A stretch of DNA of 10,108 bases, taken from NCBI GenBank assembly GCA_030590405.1, contig JAUUYO010000124.1, forward strand, positions 1 to 10,108, read 5' to 3'. Shown piece after piece: positions 1 to 6,874 of the stretch; within the stretch, counting starts at the first letter, position 1; each line of letters begins with the position of its first letter. Source of the stretch: Kangiellaceae bacterium (GTDB taxonomy: Bacteria > Pseudomonadota > Gammaproteobacteria > Enterobacterales > Kangiellaceae). Made by a program: the position numbers and the translations under genes. Under the pieces are notes generated by a model. That model saw only the letters and a list, made by a program, of their open reading frames with translations, searched no databases and had not been told where the DNA came from.

Positions 1-2525
1 ATGCTGCTGGCGCACTACCTCTCTCCAGTATTACTCGTGAACAAATACTTGCATCGGGAGAAGTTTCTATCGCAGAAGTTTTGCGAAACTTCCCAGGAAA
101 TACTCAAGGTTCATTTACGCCACGCTCAGGTAGCAGTGCACAGAGTACAGCAAACATTAGCTTACGTGGGCTAGGCAGCAATCGTACCTTGGTGCTTGTC
201 AATGGCCGACGTTTGCCCTCTGATGCGCTTGGTGGCGGCTCAGGCCAGAATTTAAGTCTTATTCCAATGGCTGCCATTGAAAGAATTGATATCTTGCGCG
301 ATGGCGCTTCTTCGGTTTATGGCTCCGAAGCAATGGCCGGGGTTGTTAACGTAGTATTAAGAAACGATTTTGAAGGGTTGCAATTTAACCTGCAAACCAG
401 TAAACCTTCCCGAACTGGCGGTGGTGAAGAAAATGTTTATTCATTGGTCGCTGGTGTAACTTCAGACAAAGGTAATCTTACCATCTCGATGGAACATAAA
501 GAGGTCTCTCCCTTATTTGCTAAAGAGCGTCCAACGACTCAAGCCAATACCGATGGTTTTGTTGGTCACTCTGCCAATAGTGATCCGGCTAACTGGCGCG
601 TTACAGATTTCTTTAATGACGGCACGGACGTTAATGGACCATGGCGTCCAGATTCACGTTGTGATGCAAATTTAATCCGTGAAACCCCTCGTATCAGAAC
701 GAATCCTGATACTGGTGAAGTGGTTAATGTCGTTGATCAAGAATGTATGTTTCCATTTGCGAACATCGCTACCTGGTTACCATCTTTTACTACTGATTCA
801 ATATTTTTGAGTGGTAATTACAATATTTCAAACGACTTAACGGTGTTTACTCAAGCCTCTGCGATTAAGCTTGAAAGTTTTGCTCGTTATGCGCCGATTC
901 CGTTAGTGGCAGGGTTTGGTATGACTGTCGCAGCCGATGATCCATTCAATCCCACTTTTGGCACGGCAAATCCTCAAGATGTTGGGGTTAAATGGCGTCC
1001 ACAGGCATTGGGTCCACGTAACTTTGAAGTCGATACCCTACAGTTAGATTTTATGACGGGTTTTGATTGGGTAACTGATTATGGTGATTTAAGTGGATAT
1101 GTCCAATGGAATGATCAATCATCAGATGATGTGACCAGAAACCTGGTATTATTTAGTGCGGTATTCGATTTAATTGATTCAGGCGATATTAATCCTTTTG
1201 GTCCTGCTGAAGATGTTGCTGCAGCAACAGATCAAATCCGAGCTGACTCTTTTAGAAGTGCATCACTTGAGTTATTTGTGTCAGGTTTAACCTGGTCTGC
1301 AGAGCTTCCTTTCTTTGAGCTACCTGGTGGCAATATCGCGTATTCCACAGGTTGGGAATTTAGAAGTGAAGATTTTAGCGAAACCTACGATCCTCTAACT
1401 GCAACGGGGGCTATTTTTGGCGGCACTGGCGGACCATCGGGTGGTGGACGTGATTCAAGAAGTGTCTTTTTTGAATTAGGCTTCCCTGTATTAGATAATC
1501 TGATGATTACTTATGCAGGTCGTAACGATGAGTATAGTTTACCCAAAGATGCCAGTGAATATACTCAATCCTTGAGAGCTCGTTATGAAGCAACCGATGA
1601 CCTGGTATTAAGAGCGTCTTATTCTGAAGGATTCCGGGTACCAGATATTGATACATTGTTACAATCTGGCGGTCGTTCAACCGATCAGGCGATTGATCGA
1701 TTAAACTGTAATTTGGTAGGCGACCCAAACTCTCCTGTTTGTCAAGCTGGCGAAATTACTGCCTTACGTCGGGCTGGCGCAGAAACACAACCGGAGCGTT
1801 CAGAAAGCTTTGCGGTGGGTGCTGTTTGGAACATTATGGATGAGCTAACTCTGACAATGGATTGGTGGAATATCGAAATCATCGACCAAATTAGCTTCCT
1901 AACCACTCAGGCTGTACTTGACCTTGAAGCAACAGGTGCTGACCCTGCGGCATTTAATGTCGAAGTACAACGAGATGGCCAAAATGAAATCATTCAAGTG
2001 GTTAATGGTTTTGCTAACTTGCCGGGGTTTGAGACCAGTGGGATTGATTTTGATTTAACCTACGGTTTTGAAACGGAAAGCTTTGGTGCTTTTAAGACTA
2101 ACTTTCTTGGTACTTACGTGTTGAACTTTGATAGTGAGTCAGCGCCTGGCCTTGGTGTATTTGATAACGTTGGTTTTGTATCGGTTCCAGAAGTACGTGC
2201 AATGTTGTCGCTTGATTGGGTATATGGCGAGTTCTTTGCTCATGCCGCAGCTAATTATACCGACGCTTATGATGCAAGAACACCTGAGGACAAATTCCTC
2301 AATGGCGTAGGAACCGATGCCGGAGCACTGCCCAGCTACACTACATTTGACGTATCTTTAGGTTATACCTTCTCGACTGATACCAGTGTGGTGTTTGGTG
2401 CTCGTAATGCAGGAGATAAAATTTCGGAAGCAAACAACTTTGCATTTGGGAATACTATCTATGATAGAGGTTTAGGTGATGTACTCGGCCGAGTCGTTTA
2501 TCTTAATCTAACTCAATCTTTCTAG
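1..2525 (+). CDS. TonB-dependent outer-membrane receptor (5' end missing)
   Basis: Energy-coupled outer-membrane uptake channel; the substrate cannot be read from the sequence. The reading frame is open to the left edge (first whole codon at 3), giving 840 visible residues. A TTG at 81 is internal and not the start, because the 26 codons before it already encode plug sequence (SSITREQILASGE). Plug hallmarks follow: SLRGLGSNRTLVLVNGRRLP, then IERIDILRDGASSVYGSEAM and GVVNVVLR. The rest is a typical beta-barrel with the late motif QPERSESFAVG and a terminal aromatic residue (NLTQSF). Exactly four cysteines are visible (codons at 660, 744, 1707, 1740). They fall as two pairs 28 and 11 residues apart, in places compatible with disulfide-closed extracellular loops (inference). 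The missing part should hold the signal peptide, TonB box and first plug strand. The family is clear and the ligand unknown. An intrinsic terminator lies 20 bp after the stop. Confidence 0.93.
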   Translation, partial: AAGALPLSSITREQILASGEVSIAEVLRNFPGNTQGSFTPRSGSSAQSTANISLRGLGSNRTLVLVNGRRLPSDALGGGSGQNLSLIPMAAIERIDILRDGASSVYGSEAMAGVVNVVLRNDFEGLQFNLQTSKPSRTGGGEENVYSLVAGVTSDKGNLTISMEHKEVSPLFAKERPTTQANTDGFVGHSANSDPANWRVTDFFNDGTDVNGPWRPDSRCDANLIRETPRIRTNPDTGEVVNVVDQECMFPFANIATWLPSFTTDSIFLSGNYNISNDLTVFTQASAIKLESFARYAPIPLVAGFGMTVAADDPFNPTFGTANPQDVGVKWRPQALGPRNFEVDTLQLDFMTGFDWVTDYGDLSGYVQWNDQSSDDVTRNLVLFSAVFDLIDSGDINPFGPAEDVAAATDQIRADSFRSASLELFVSGLTWSAELPFFELPGGNIAYSTGWEFRSEDFSETYDPLTATGAIFGGTGGPSGGGRDSRSVFFELGFPVLDNLMITYAGRNDEYSLPKDASEYTQSLRARYEATDDLVLRASYSEGFRVPDIDTLLQSGGRSTDQAIDRLNCNLVGDPNSPVCQAGEITALRRAGAETQPERSESFAVGAVWNIMDELTLTMDWWNIEIIDQISFLTTQAVLDLEATGADPAAFNVEVQRDGQNEIIQVVNGFANLPGFETSGIDFDLTYGFETESFGAFKTNFLGTYVLNFDSESAPGLGVFDNVGFVSVPEVRAMLSLDWVYGEFFAHAAANYTDAYDARTPEDKFLNGVGTDAGALPSYTTFDVSLGYTFSTDTSVVFGARNAGDKISEANNFAFGNTIYDRGLGDVLGRVVYLNLTQSF

Positions 2526-2544
2526 TTCACATCTGCTAGAATCA

Positions 2545-2578
2545 TAAAGGAGGGTATTTGCCCTCCTTTATTTGTTTG
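2545..2578 (+). terminator. Rho-independent terminator of the first TonB receptor gene
   Basis: A perfect 10-bp stem, TAAAGGAGGG (2545-2554) pairing with CCCTCCTTTA (2561-2570), closes a 6-nt loop (TATTTG). It is followed by a T-rich run (TTTGTTTG). It begins 20 bp after the receptor stop codon, so it should end that transcript and separate it from the methyltransferase gene. Confidence 0.88.
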
Positions 2579-2657
2579 CCCAGCGAAGCTGGCACAAAGA
2601 ACCGTGGATGATGTGTGATGGACATATCCAAAAAATAGGTCGTCAAGTCACAAGCGT

Positions 2658-2663
2658 TATAGT
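2658..2663 (+). promoter_or_regulatory. Possible -10 element upstream of methyltransferase
   Basis: TATAGT matches the sigma70 -10 consensus at five of six bases and lies 27 bp before the GTG start. It follows a strong terminator, so a promoter is needed somewhere in 2579-2685. I see no convincing -35 at 16-18 bp spacing, so this is only a candidate. The rest of this gap holds a small 5-bp hairpin (2580-2592, GAA loop) and no gene. Confidence 0.25.
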
Positions 2664-2678
2664 TCGTGGAGTGATGTT

Positions 2679-2683
2679 AGGAG
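2679..2683 (+). promoter_or_regulatory. Shine-Dalgarno fixing the GTG start at 2691
   Basis: AGGAG sits 7 nt before GTG 2691. The frame upstream of this GTG has no ATG, GTG or TTG before an in-frame TGA at 2616, so this site decides the start of the methyltransferase. Confidence 0.8.
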
Positions 2684-2690
2684 AAAAATT

Positions 2691-3620
2691 GTGCAACCCT
2701 GGGATACATATTGGTCAAATAATAGTCAGGGAGACTGTTTTTCATTAGATGGAAAGTCTAAGCTGTCCCAGGTTTTGTTTGACTATTGGTGTGAGTATTT
2801 TCAGCATAAAGGACAAGGCGTGCGAGTGCTTGATTTGGCCTGTGGTAATGGATTTGTAGGTAAATGCGCGATTCACAGTGCGACAAATTTGCTAGCCATT
2901 GGCGCGGATAATGTGTTAGATATTGGTCAGACCGAGTTTCAGGTTGAAAGTAATAATAGTCGATTAAAAATATTAACAGGCATTGATATTGGCCAGCTAA
3001 AATTTGCAGAAAATGAGTTTGATTTTATTGTTTCGCAGTTTGGCCTGGAGTATTCTGATTTTGCATCGGTCATCAAGACTACGGTTAAGCAACTTAAAAC
3101 AAATGGTGAAATGAATTTTATTCTTCACAATTCAGGATCTGAATTGTGTCAACAAAGCCAAACAGAAGTCACATTACTCAACTATTTAATCGATGAGATT
3201 AGCATTTTCGAAAAAATTGCTGAATTAAATGAAAAAAACGGTCAAAAGGCAAATAATACGTTATCTGATATTACTGAAGAGGTTACCAATAAAGGGCTAT
3301 TGCTGGTTGGAAATAATAAAGCACTTTTTTGGGGAGTCTTCAGCCATATTAAAGAATTAATTGATAAATTTTTATCCTCCAACAAAGTTCGGATTGAAGA
3401 GGTTAATTTTATTGAGCAGCACTATCGAACTCACAGGGATCGATTGCAGCAGCAACTAAGTGTGGCTATGGATCAAAATAAGTTAGCTCAACTCGTGAAA
3501 ATAATAGATGGTTGTGGCATGCAGGATATTACTCAGTGTGTTTTTAAACATGAAGAATCTGGTCTGATAGGTTGGCAAGTCAAAGCTAACAAAAAATGTA
3601 GAGGTAAAAATAAAGATTAA
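2691..3620 (+). CDS. Class I SAM-dependent methyltransferase
   Basis: Predicted cytoplasmic S-adenosylmethionine-dependent methyltransferase of 309 residues with unknown acceptor. Residues 46-57 hold the SAM-binding motif I (VLDLACGNGFVG, with D48 and the G52-x-G54 turn). IDIGQLKF (98-105) fits the adenine-contacting acidic loop, and FDFIVSQFGLEY (110-121) is the motif that follows it in Methyltransf_11-type Rossmann folds. The N-terminal PWDTYW-type segment with S/F and W residues before motif I is common in small-molecule methyltransferases of marine gammaproteobacteria. About 150 residues after the core (150-300) are lysine-rich, mainly helical-looking and not recognised; they end in GLIGWQVKAN. 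There is no signal peptide or membrane segment. The gene lies between two TonB receptor genes, 107 bp before the second on the same strand, so co-transcription with it is possible but not shown. The fold is certain; the reaction is not. Confidence 0.85.
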   Translation: MQPWDTYWSNNSQGDCFSLDGKSKLSQVLFDYWCEYFQHKGQGVRVLDLACGNGFVGKCAIHSATNLLAIGADNVLDIGQTEFQVESNNSRLKILTGIDIGQLKFAENEFDFIVSQFGLEYSDFASVIKTTVKQLKTNGEMNFILHNSGSELCQQSQTEVTLLNYLIDEISIFEKIAELNEKNGQKANNTLSDITEEVTNKGLLLVGNNKALFWGVFSHIKELIDKFLSSNKVRIEEVNFIEQHYRTHRDRLQQQLSVAMDQNKLAQLVKIIDGCGMQDITQCVFKHEESGLIGWQVKANKKCRGKNKD

Positions 3621-3626
3621 GTCTCG

Positions 3627-3644
3627 CCAGAAACCTCTGGTTTC
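3627..3644 (+). terminator. Weak alternative hairpins after the methyltransferase
   Basis: Two short stems share bases. CCAGA (3627-3631) pairs with TCTGG (3636-3640), and GAAACC (3630-3635) pairs with GGTTTC (3639-3644). They cannot form together. There is no real T run after them, so they may attenuate rather than terminate, or have no function. Confidence 0.25.
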
Positions 3645-3713
3645 AATAAATTGTGCATAAAGGCTTGTAATAAAAGATCTGATAGTTTAAATTTAGTATA
3701 AAAACAACTACTA

Positions 3714-3720
3714 AGAGGAG
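3714..3720 (+). promoter_or_regulatory. Shine-Dalgarno fixing the GTG start at 3728
   Basis: AGAGGAG lies 7 nt before GTG 3728, an ideal distance. It favours this start over the in-frame ATG seven codons later (3749), which would also leave a shorter, less basic signal-peptide n-region. Confidence 0.8.
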
Positions 3721-3727
3721 CATTAGC

Positions 3728-5854
3728 GTGGTTTTCAGGCAAAGCGCGATGCTGATTGGGCTGGTCGCATCTAGTTTGGTTTTGGCCGAAAGTGCTGAGA
3801 CAAGCAAAGATGTAAATATCTACTCCTTAAGCCTGTACGATCTGATCAATCTAAAAATCGATGCTGCCTCCGGTTTTACCGAATCATTAACCCAAACGCC
3901 AGTTCCGGTTACTATCATCACTCAGGCAATGATTGAAAATAGTGCGGCTTTATCCTTAAGAGATCTGCTAACTCAGTACGTGCCAGGTTTTACTCAAGTT
4001 CAAGATCAAAATGAATACAATGTAGCCTTTCGAGGCATTTATACTTCATCACAGCAGAAAATCCTGATTTTACTTAATGGCAAACGGATCAACAGTCGCG
4101 CCTATTCAAGTGCCGACCCCGCCCACGCCATCAGTTTGGATAAACTCAGCCAGATAGAAGTGATTCGAGGCCCTGGTTCTTCCGTGTATGGCAATGTTGC
4201 ATTAACAGCCGTGATTAATCTTAAATTAAAAAAAGCTGCCTCAAAATCAAATTTTACCACTCAATTAAAAGCTGGTAATAATGGTCTTCGTTCGGTTTAT
4301 ACTGAATGGTCAAATACAGTAAATAATATCGAATATTTTTCCTGGGCGAGTTACTTTGAGACTAAAGGCGAGAAATATCAGATTACTCCTGAAAACGATT
4401 TTTCTCCAACACCTTCTGATGTGCCAGTTTCAATTCGACTGGATGCCTTTACTGATAGGCCATCTACCGATGTTGGTTTTGCTATCAACACAGATTCCTG
4501 GTCAAGTTTGTTGAGTTATCGCCAGAGTCATTATATTGAACCTTTTTCTGGTGGCGCATTAACCGGTGAGGCATATGACTACCGCGAGTTTCCTCAGGAT
4601 GATGGTAACACGCCGGGCGTTGAGTCGACCTGGCTGCATTTTGATATTGATAAGGAGGTGGTTTTAAAGGATAACCACAAGCTAGACCTTAATTTTTATT
4701 ATGCAAAGAATAAGATCGTCGGAACTTTCGTATTGTCACCGGATTTGAAAAGTTATGGCCGAGTGGAATGGAAAGAGCAAACTTTTGGTACTGATATTAA
4801 ATGGATGAATCAGTGGGGAGCCAATAATCTGTTATTGGGTATTCAATATGAGTTGAATGATGTAATCGATAGTGATTTTAAATTAGGAAGTAATAATACT
4901 TTTACAGGCTCACCCTTTAGCGATCAAAACCCCGTACTTTTACTCGGTAAAGAGGTCGTCTCATCGGTTTACTCTGAATATAAATATCAGCTTGAGGGAG
5001 GTTGGTTGCTCAATATCGGCGCAAGATTTGATAACAAAGATCGCTTATTGGGGAAAGATGTTAATGAAACCAGCCCAAGACTAGCCTTTATTTACGAACA
5101 ATCTGATTTCAATTTAAAATTGGCTTATTCCCGCTCTTTTGTGGATCCACCCTATTGGAATCGCTATTCTTCATTAGCTTCCTTTAGAGGCTCTAGGGAC
5201 CTAAAACCTGAGATTTTACAGTCCTACCAGATCTCTCCAGAATTTTTGCTGCTCGATAAATCATTGTCTATCAAGCTGAATGCTTTTTATAATTTTCACA
5301 GTGATTTTGTTTTTCGGAATAATGATGCCGGTATCGATGAAGCAGTATTTGCCAATTCAGGAAAAATGGAAACTTTTGGTTTAGAACATGAATGGCTCTA
5401 CCGTTTTGGTGAAAATTCATTGCGTTTGGTTGCAACTCATCAAATGGTTGCCGAGGTCGAGTTTTATGAGGCCGATAACGATGAAATTTTTAATATTCCT
5501 AAAACACAATTGAATCTTATCTGGGACCGTCATATCAGTCAGAGTTTGATAAGCCAGTTGTCAGCGCAGTATTTATCTGACCGAAAATCACCGATCCGAA
5601 TCGCTGCAGGTAATGTTATTGTAGACGACCCATTTCCAGATCAGGGAGTGGAATTTGATGTCGCTGAAAACCGACTGCCAAGCGTGCTCTTAATCAACGC
5701 CAAAATCCGCTGGTTACCTCAATCGATGCCGTTTGAAGTGAGTTTAAGTGTGCAAAATTTGCTGGATAAACAGTGGCAGCAGGGCGGTAGTACCATTCAC
5801 CCCTATCCGCAAACAGGCCGTTGGGGGCAACTGGCGTTTAGTTATCGTTGGTAG
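3728..5854 (+). CDS. TonB-dependent outer-membrane receptor, second type
   Basis: A 708-residue outer-membrane receptor, apparently complete. It has a Sec signal peptide (residues 1-20, hydrophobic MLIGLVASSLVLA, likely cleavage A20/E21). A plug domain follows, from about TPVPVTIITQAMI (57-69) to residue 168, with FRGIY, ILILLNGKRIN and IEVIRGPGSSVYGN (143-156). Then comes a 22-strand-type barrel ending in FSYRW, with the C-terminal aromatic residue used for BAM-dependent insertion. The pre-plug segment SLYDLINLKIDAASGFTES marks a receptor subfamily common in marine gammaproteobacteria. It differs from the first receptor in length, plug sequence and lack of any cysteine, so it is not a recent duplicate. 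No Fur box was seen upstream, so iron regulation is not supported and the ligand is unknown. It converges with the minus-strand PilJ-type gene 38 bp away. Confidence 0.92.
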   Translation: MVFRQSAMLIGLVASSLVLAESAETSKDVNIYSLSLYDLINLKIDAASGFTESLTQTPVPVTIITQAMIENSAALSLRDLLTQYVPGFTQVQDQNEYNVAFRGIYTSSQQKILILLNGKRINSRAYSSADPAHAISLDKLSQIEVIRGPGSSVYGNVALTAVINLKLKKAASKSNFTTQLKAGNNGLRSVYTEWSNTVNNIEYFSWASYFETKGEKYQITPENDFSPTPSDVPVSIRLDAFTDRPSTDVGFAINTDSWSSLLSYRQSHYIEPFSGGALTGEAYDYREFPQDDGNTPGVESTWLHFDIDKEVVLKDNHKLDLNFYYAKNKIVGTFVLSPDLKSYGRVEWKEQTFGTDIKWMNQWGANNLLLGIQYELNDVIDSDFKLGSNNTFTGSPFSDQNPVLLLGKEVVSSVYSEYKYQLEGGWLLNIGARFDNKDRLLGKDVNETSPRLAFIYEQSDFNLKLAYSRSFVDPPYWNRYSSLASFRGSRDLKPEILQSYQISPEFLLLDKSLSIKLNAFYNFHSDFVFRNNDAGIDEAVFANSGKMETFGLEHEWLYRFGENSLRLVATHQMVAEVEFYEADNDEIFNIPKTQLNLIWDRHISQSLISQLSAQYLSDRKSPIRIAAGNVIVDDPFPDQGVEFDVAENRLPSVLLINAKIRWLPQSMPFEVSLSVQNLLDKQWQQGGSTIHPYPQTGRWGQLAFSYRW

Positions 5855-5892
5855 CTTGAGTCATTTTAAGCCTGGCAAGTCAGCTATTCCGC

Positions 5893-6666
5893 TTACAGTG
5901 TTTTCTCATAGAGATTGGTAATCTTATCCATATCGTTCAATATACCCTCAGTAATAATTCGGATCGTTCTTGGTACATAACGATCAGTGCCAACATTTTT
6001 AAATTTGGGTTTATAGAACTCCCATTGTTTGTGCACCTCTGTGAGTGACTTTGAAATCTCTTTGGTATTCTTTTCGTTTTCCAGCAGTATTTGCAACGCC
6101 TGGTCAAATTCCTGAACGGCTGAATTTAGATGTTGATGGTAGTTATTGTCCCTATATCCGGCATAACTAGCAAAATAATAAAGAGCGATCCTTTGCGATA
6201 ACATTCTCTGTCGTCCGGAAATATTCACCAATTTTGCACCGCTTTTATTGGCAGCGTTTTCCAGTGTAACTACCAGGTTATGGGCGACGGTTAATAGCTT
6301 GGTATTTTCTTTGAGGATTTTGTCGGTATTTTCTTTGCTTGGTTTTGTGATAATTATTTGATGAAAATTACGCCATTTGTTTTTTAATTTTGTTAGTGCC
6401 TTTTTGGAGTTTTCATCAACAATAGATTCGCTGAGGTTGAACAAATTGCGTTCAAACAGTTCAATAGCGTTTTTGAGTTCCGCTTTGGAATCGGAAGTAA
6501 ATATGCGGTTGGCAACTGCCAGATAGTTTTTCGAAATCCGTTGAGACAACATTCGCTGTTGACCTGCTTTATTGATGGATTCGGCAATGGTTAATACGCG
6601 AGCGGTGGTTGAGCTGCTTATGAGTATTAATAAAACTGATATAAAAGAGATGGTTTGATGTTTCAT
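5893..6666 (-). CDS. Secreted tandem PilJ/NarX-type sensor-domain protein
   Basis: A 257-residue exported protein built from two copies of the PilJ N-terminal domain (Pfam PF13675, type IV pili methyl-accepting chemotaxis transducer N-term). A signal peptide covers residues 1-22 (hydrophobic core ISFISVLLILISSS, likely cleavage A22/R23). Repeat one carries INKAGQQRMLSQR (31-43) and repeat two VNISGRQRMLSQR (147-159), 116 residues apart. The copies also share F71/F187, W98/W215 and a final helix. The motif resembles the P-box of NarX, whose sensor domain binds nitrate through P-box arginines. No second membrane segment, HAMP, kinase or chemotaxis domain follows, so the mature protein should be a free, helical periplasmic protein. 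An in-frame GTG at 6678 is possible, but the Shine-Dalgarno sequence overlaps it and fits the ATG at 6666. Ligand and partner are unknown; the neighbouring receptor or a membrane-bound transducer elsewhere are candidates by inference. Confidence 0.85.
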   Translation of the reverse strand: MKHQTISFISVLLILISSSTTARVLTIAESINKAGQQRMLSQRISKNYLAVANRIFTSDSKAELKNAIELFERNLFNLSESIVDENSKKALTKLKNKWRNFHQIIITKPSKENTDKILKENTKLLTVAHNLVVTLENAANKSGAKLVNISGRQRMLSQRIALYYFASYAGYRDNNYHQHLNSAVQEFDQALQILLENEKNTKEISKSLTEVHKQWEFYKPKFKNVGTDRYVPRTIRIITEGILNDMDKITNLYEKTL

Positions 6667-6674
6667 TATTATTA

Positions 6675-6680
6675 CCACTT
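6675..6680 (-). promoter_or_regulatory. Shine-Dalgarno for the tandem PilJ gene
   Basis: On the minus strand AAGTGG lies 8 nt before ATG 6666. It overlaps the alternative GTG (6676-6678), which has no site of its own, so the ATG start is preferred. Confidence 0.6.
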
Positions 6681-6697
6681 AGTCAAATGCGGCTGTT

Positions 6698-6703
6698 ATT
6701 CTA
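6698..6703 (-). promoter_or_regulatory. Possible -10 element of the tandem PilJ gene
   Basis: On the minus strand TAGAAT matches the sigma70 -10 at five of six bases and would give a leader of about 25 nt before ATG 6666. No good -35 is found at 15-18 bp, so an activator-dependent promoter, or no promoter here, are both possible. Confidence 0.25.
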
Positions 6704-6779
6704 AACGGAATGTCCTTTTAAAACTTGATCTGGCTCAATATTTGTTAGCCCTTGGCTGGATTTTTAATCGTTTATATCT

Positions 6780-6813
6780 CAATGAGTTATAAGTTGATTT
6801 CGACAACTCAATG
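6780..6813. repeat. Imperfect inverted repeat between the PilJ and kinase genes
   Basis: CAATGAGTT (6780-6788) and AACTCAATG (6805-6813) pair at eight of nine positions around a 16-nt spacer. The spacer contains GTTG, which can pair with a nested CAAC. No T run follows on either strand, so it is a poor terminator. It could be an RNA hairpin after the kinase gene or a dimeric regulator site upstream of the PilJ-type gene. Confidence 0.35.
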
Positions 6814-6829
6814 TTGGTAGTCTTGGCTA

Positions 6830-6874
6830 TCAAACAGCAATAATTTAAACAACAGCAATTCAAACAGCAATAAT
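6830..6874 (-). repeat. Three tandem 15-nt units, each ending in an in-frame stop codon
   Basis: On the minus strand, units one (6874-6860) and three (6844-6830) are identical, ATTATTGCTGTTTGA. Unit two (6859-6845) is a variant, ATTGCTGTTGTTTAA. Unit one encodes the last residues IIAV and the TGA of the histidine kinase. The other two repeat IAVV-TAA and IIAV-TGA in the same frame. Looks like slippage duplication of the gene's 3' end. Confidence 0.75.

Noticed and set aside
81..83. TTG as start codon of the first TonB receptor
   Set aside because: The frame is open to the edge and the preceding codons encode normal plug sequence (ITREQI), so the gene simply begins outside the window.
1507..1728. 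73-codon minus-strand open frame inside the first TonB receptor
   Set aside because: Lies entirely within an intact receptor barrel on the other strand; no motif or ribosome site.
2128..2310. 60-codon plus-strand frame inside the first TonB receptor
   Set aside because: Out-of-frame shadow of well-conserved barrel sequence; no sign of a frameshift in the receptor.
2580..2592. Small hairpin CCAGC-GAA-GCTGG after the first terminator
   Set aside because: Only five base pairs and no T run; too small to call a second terminator or an RNA gene.
3621..3727. Fur box or iron control upstream of the second TonB receptor
   Set aside because: No GATAATGATTATC-like palindrome is present; the AT-rich stretch gives only weak promoter-like matches.
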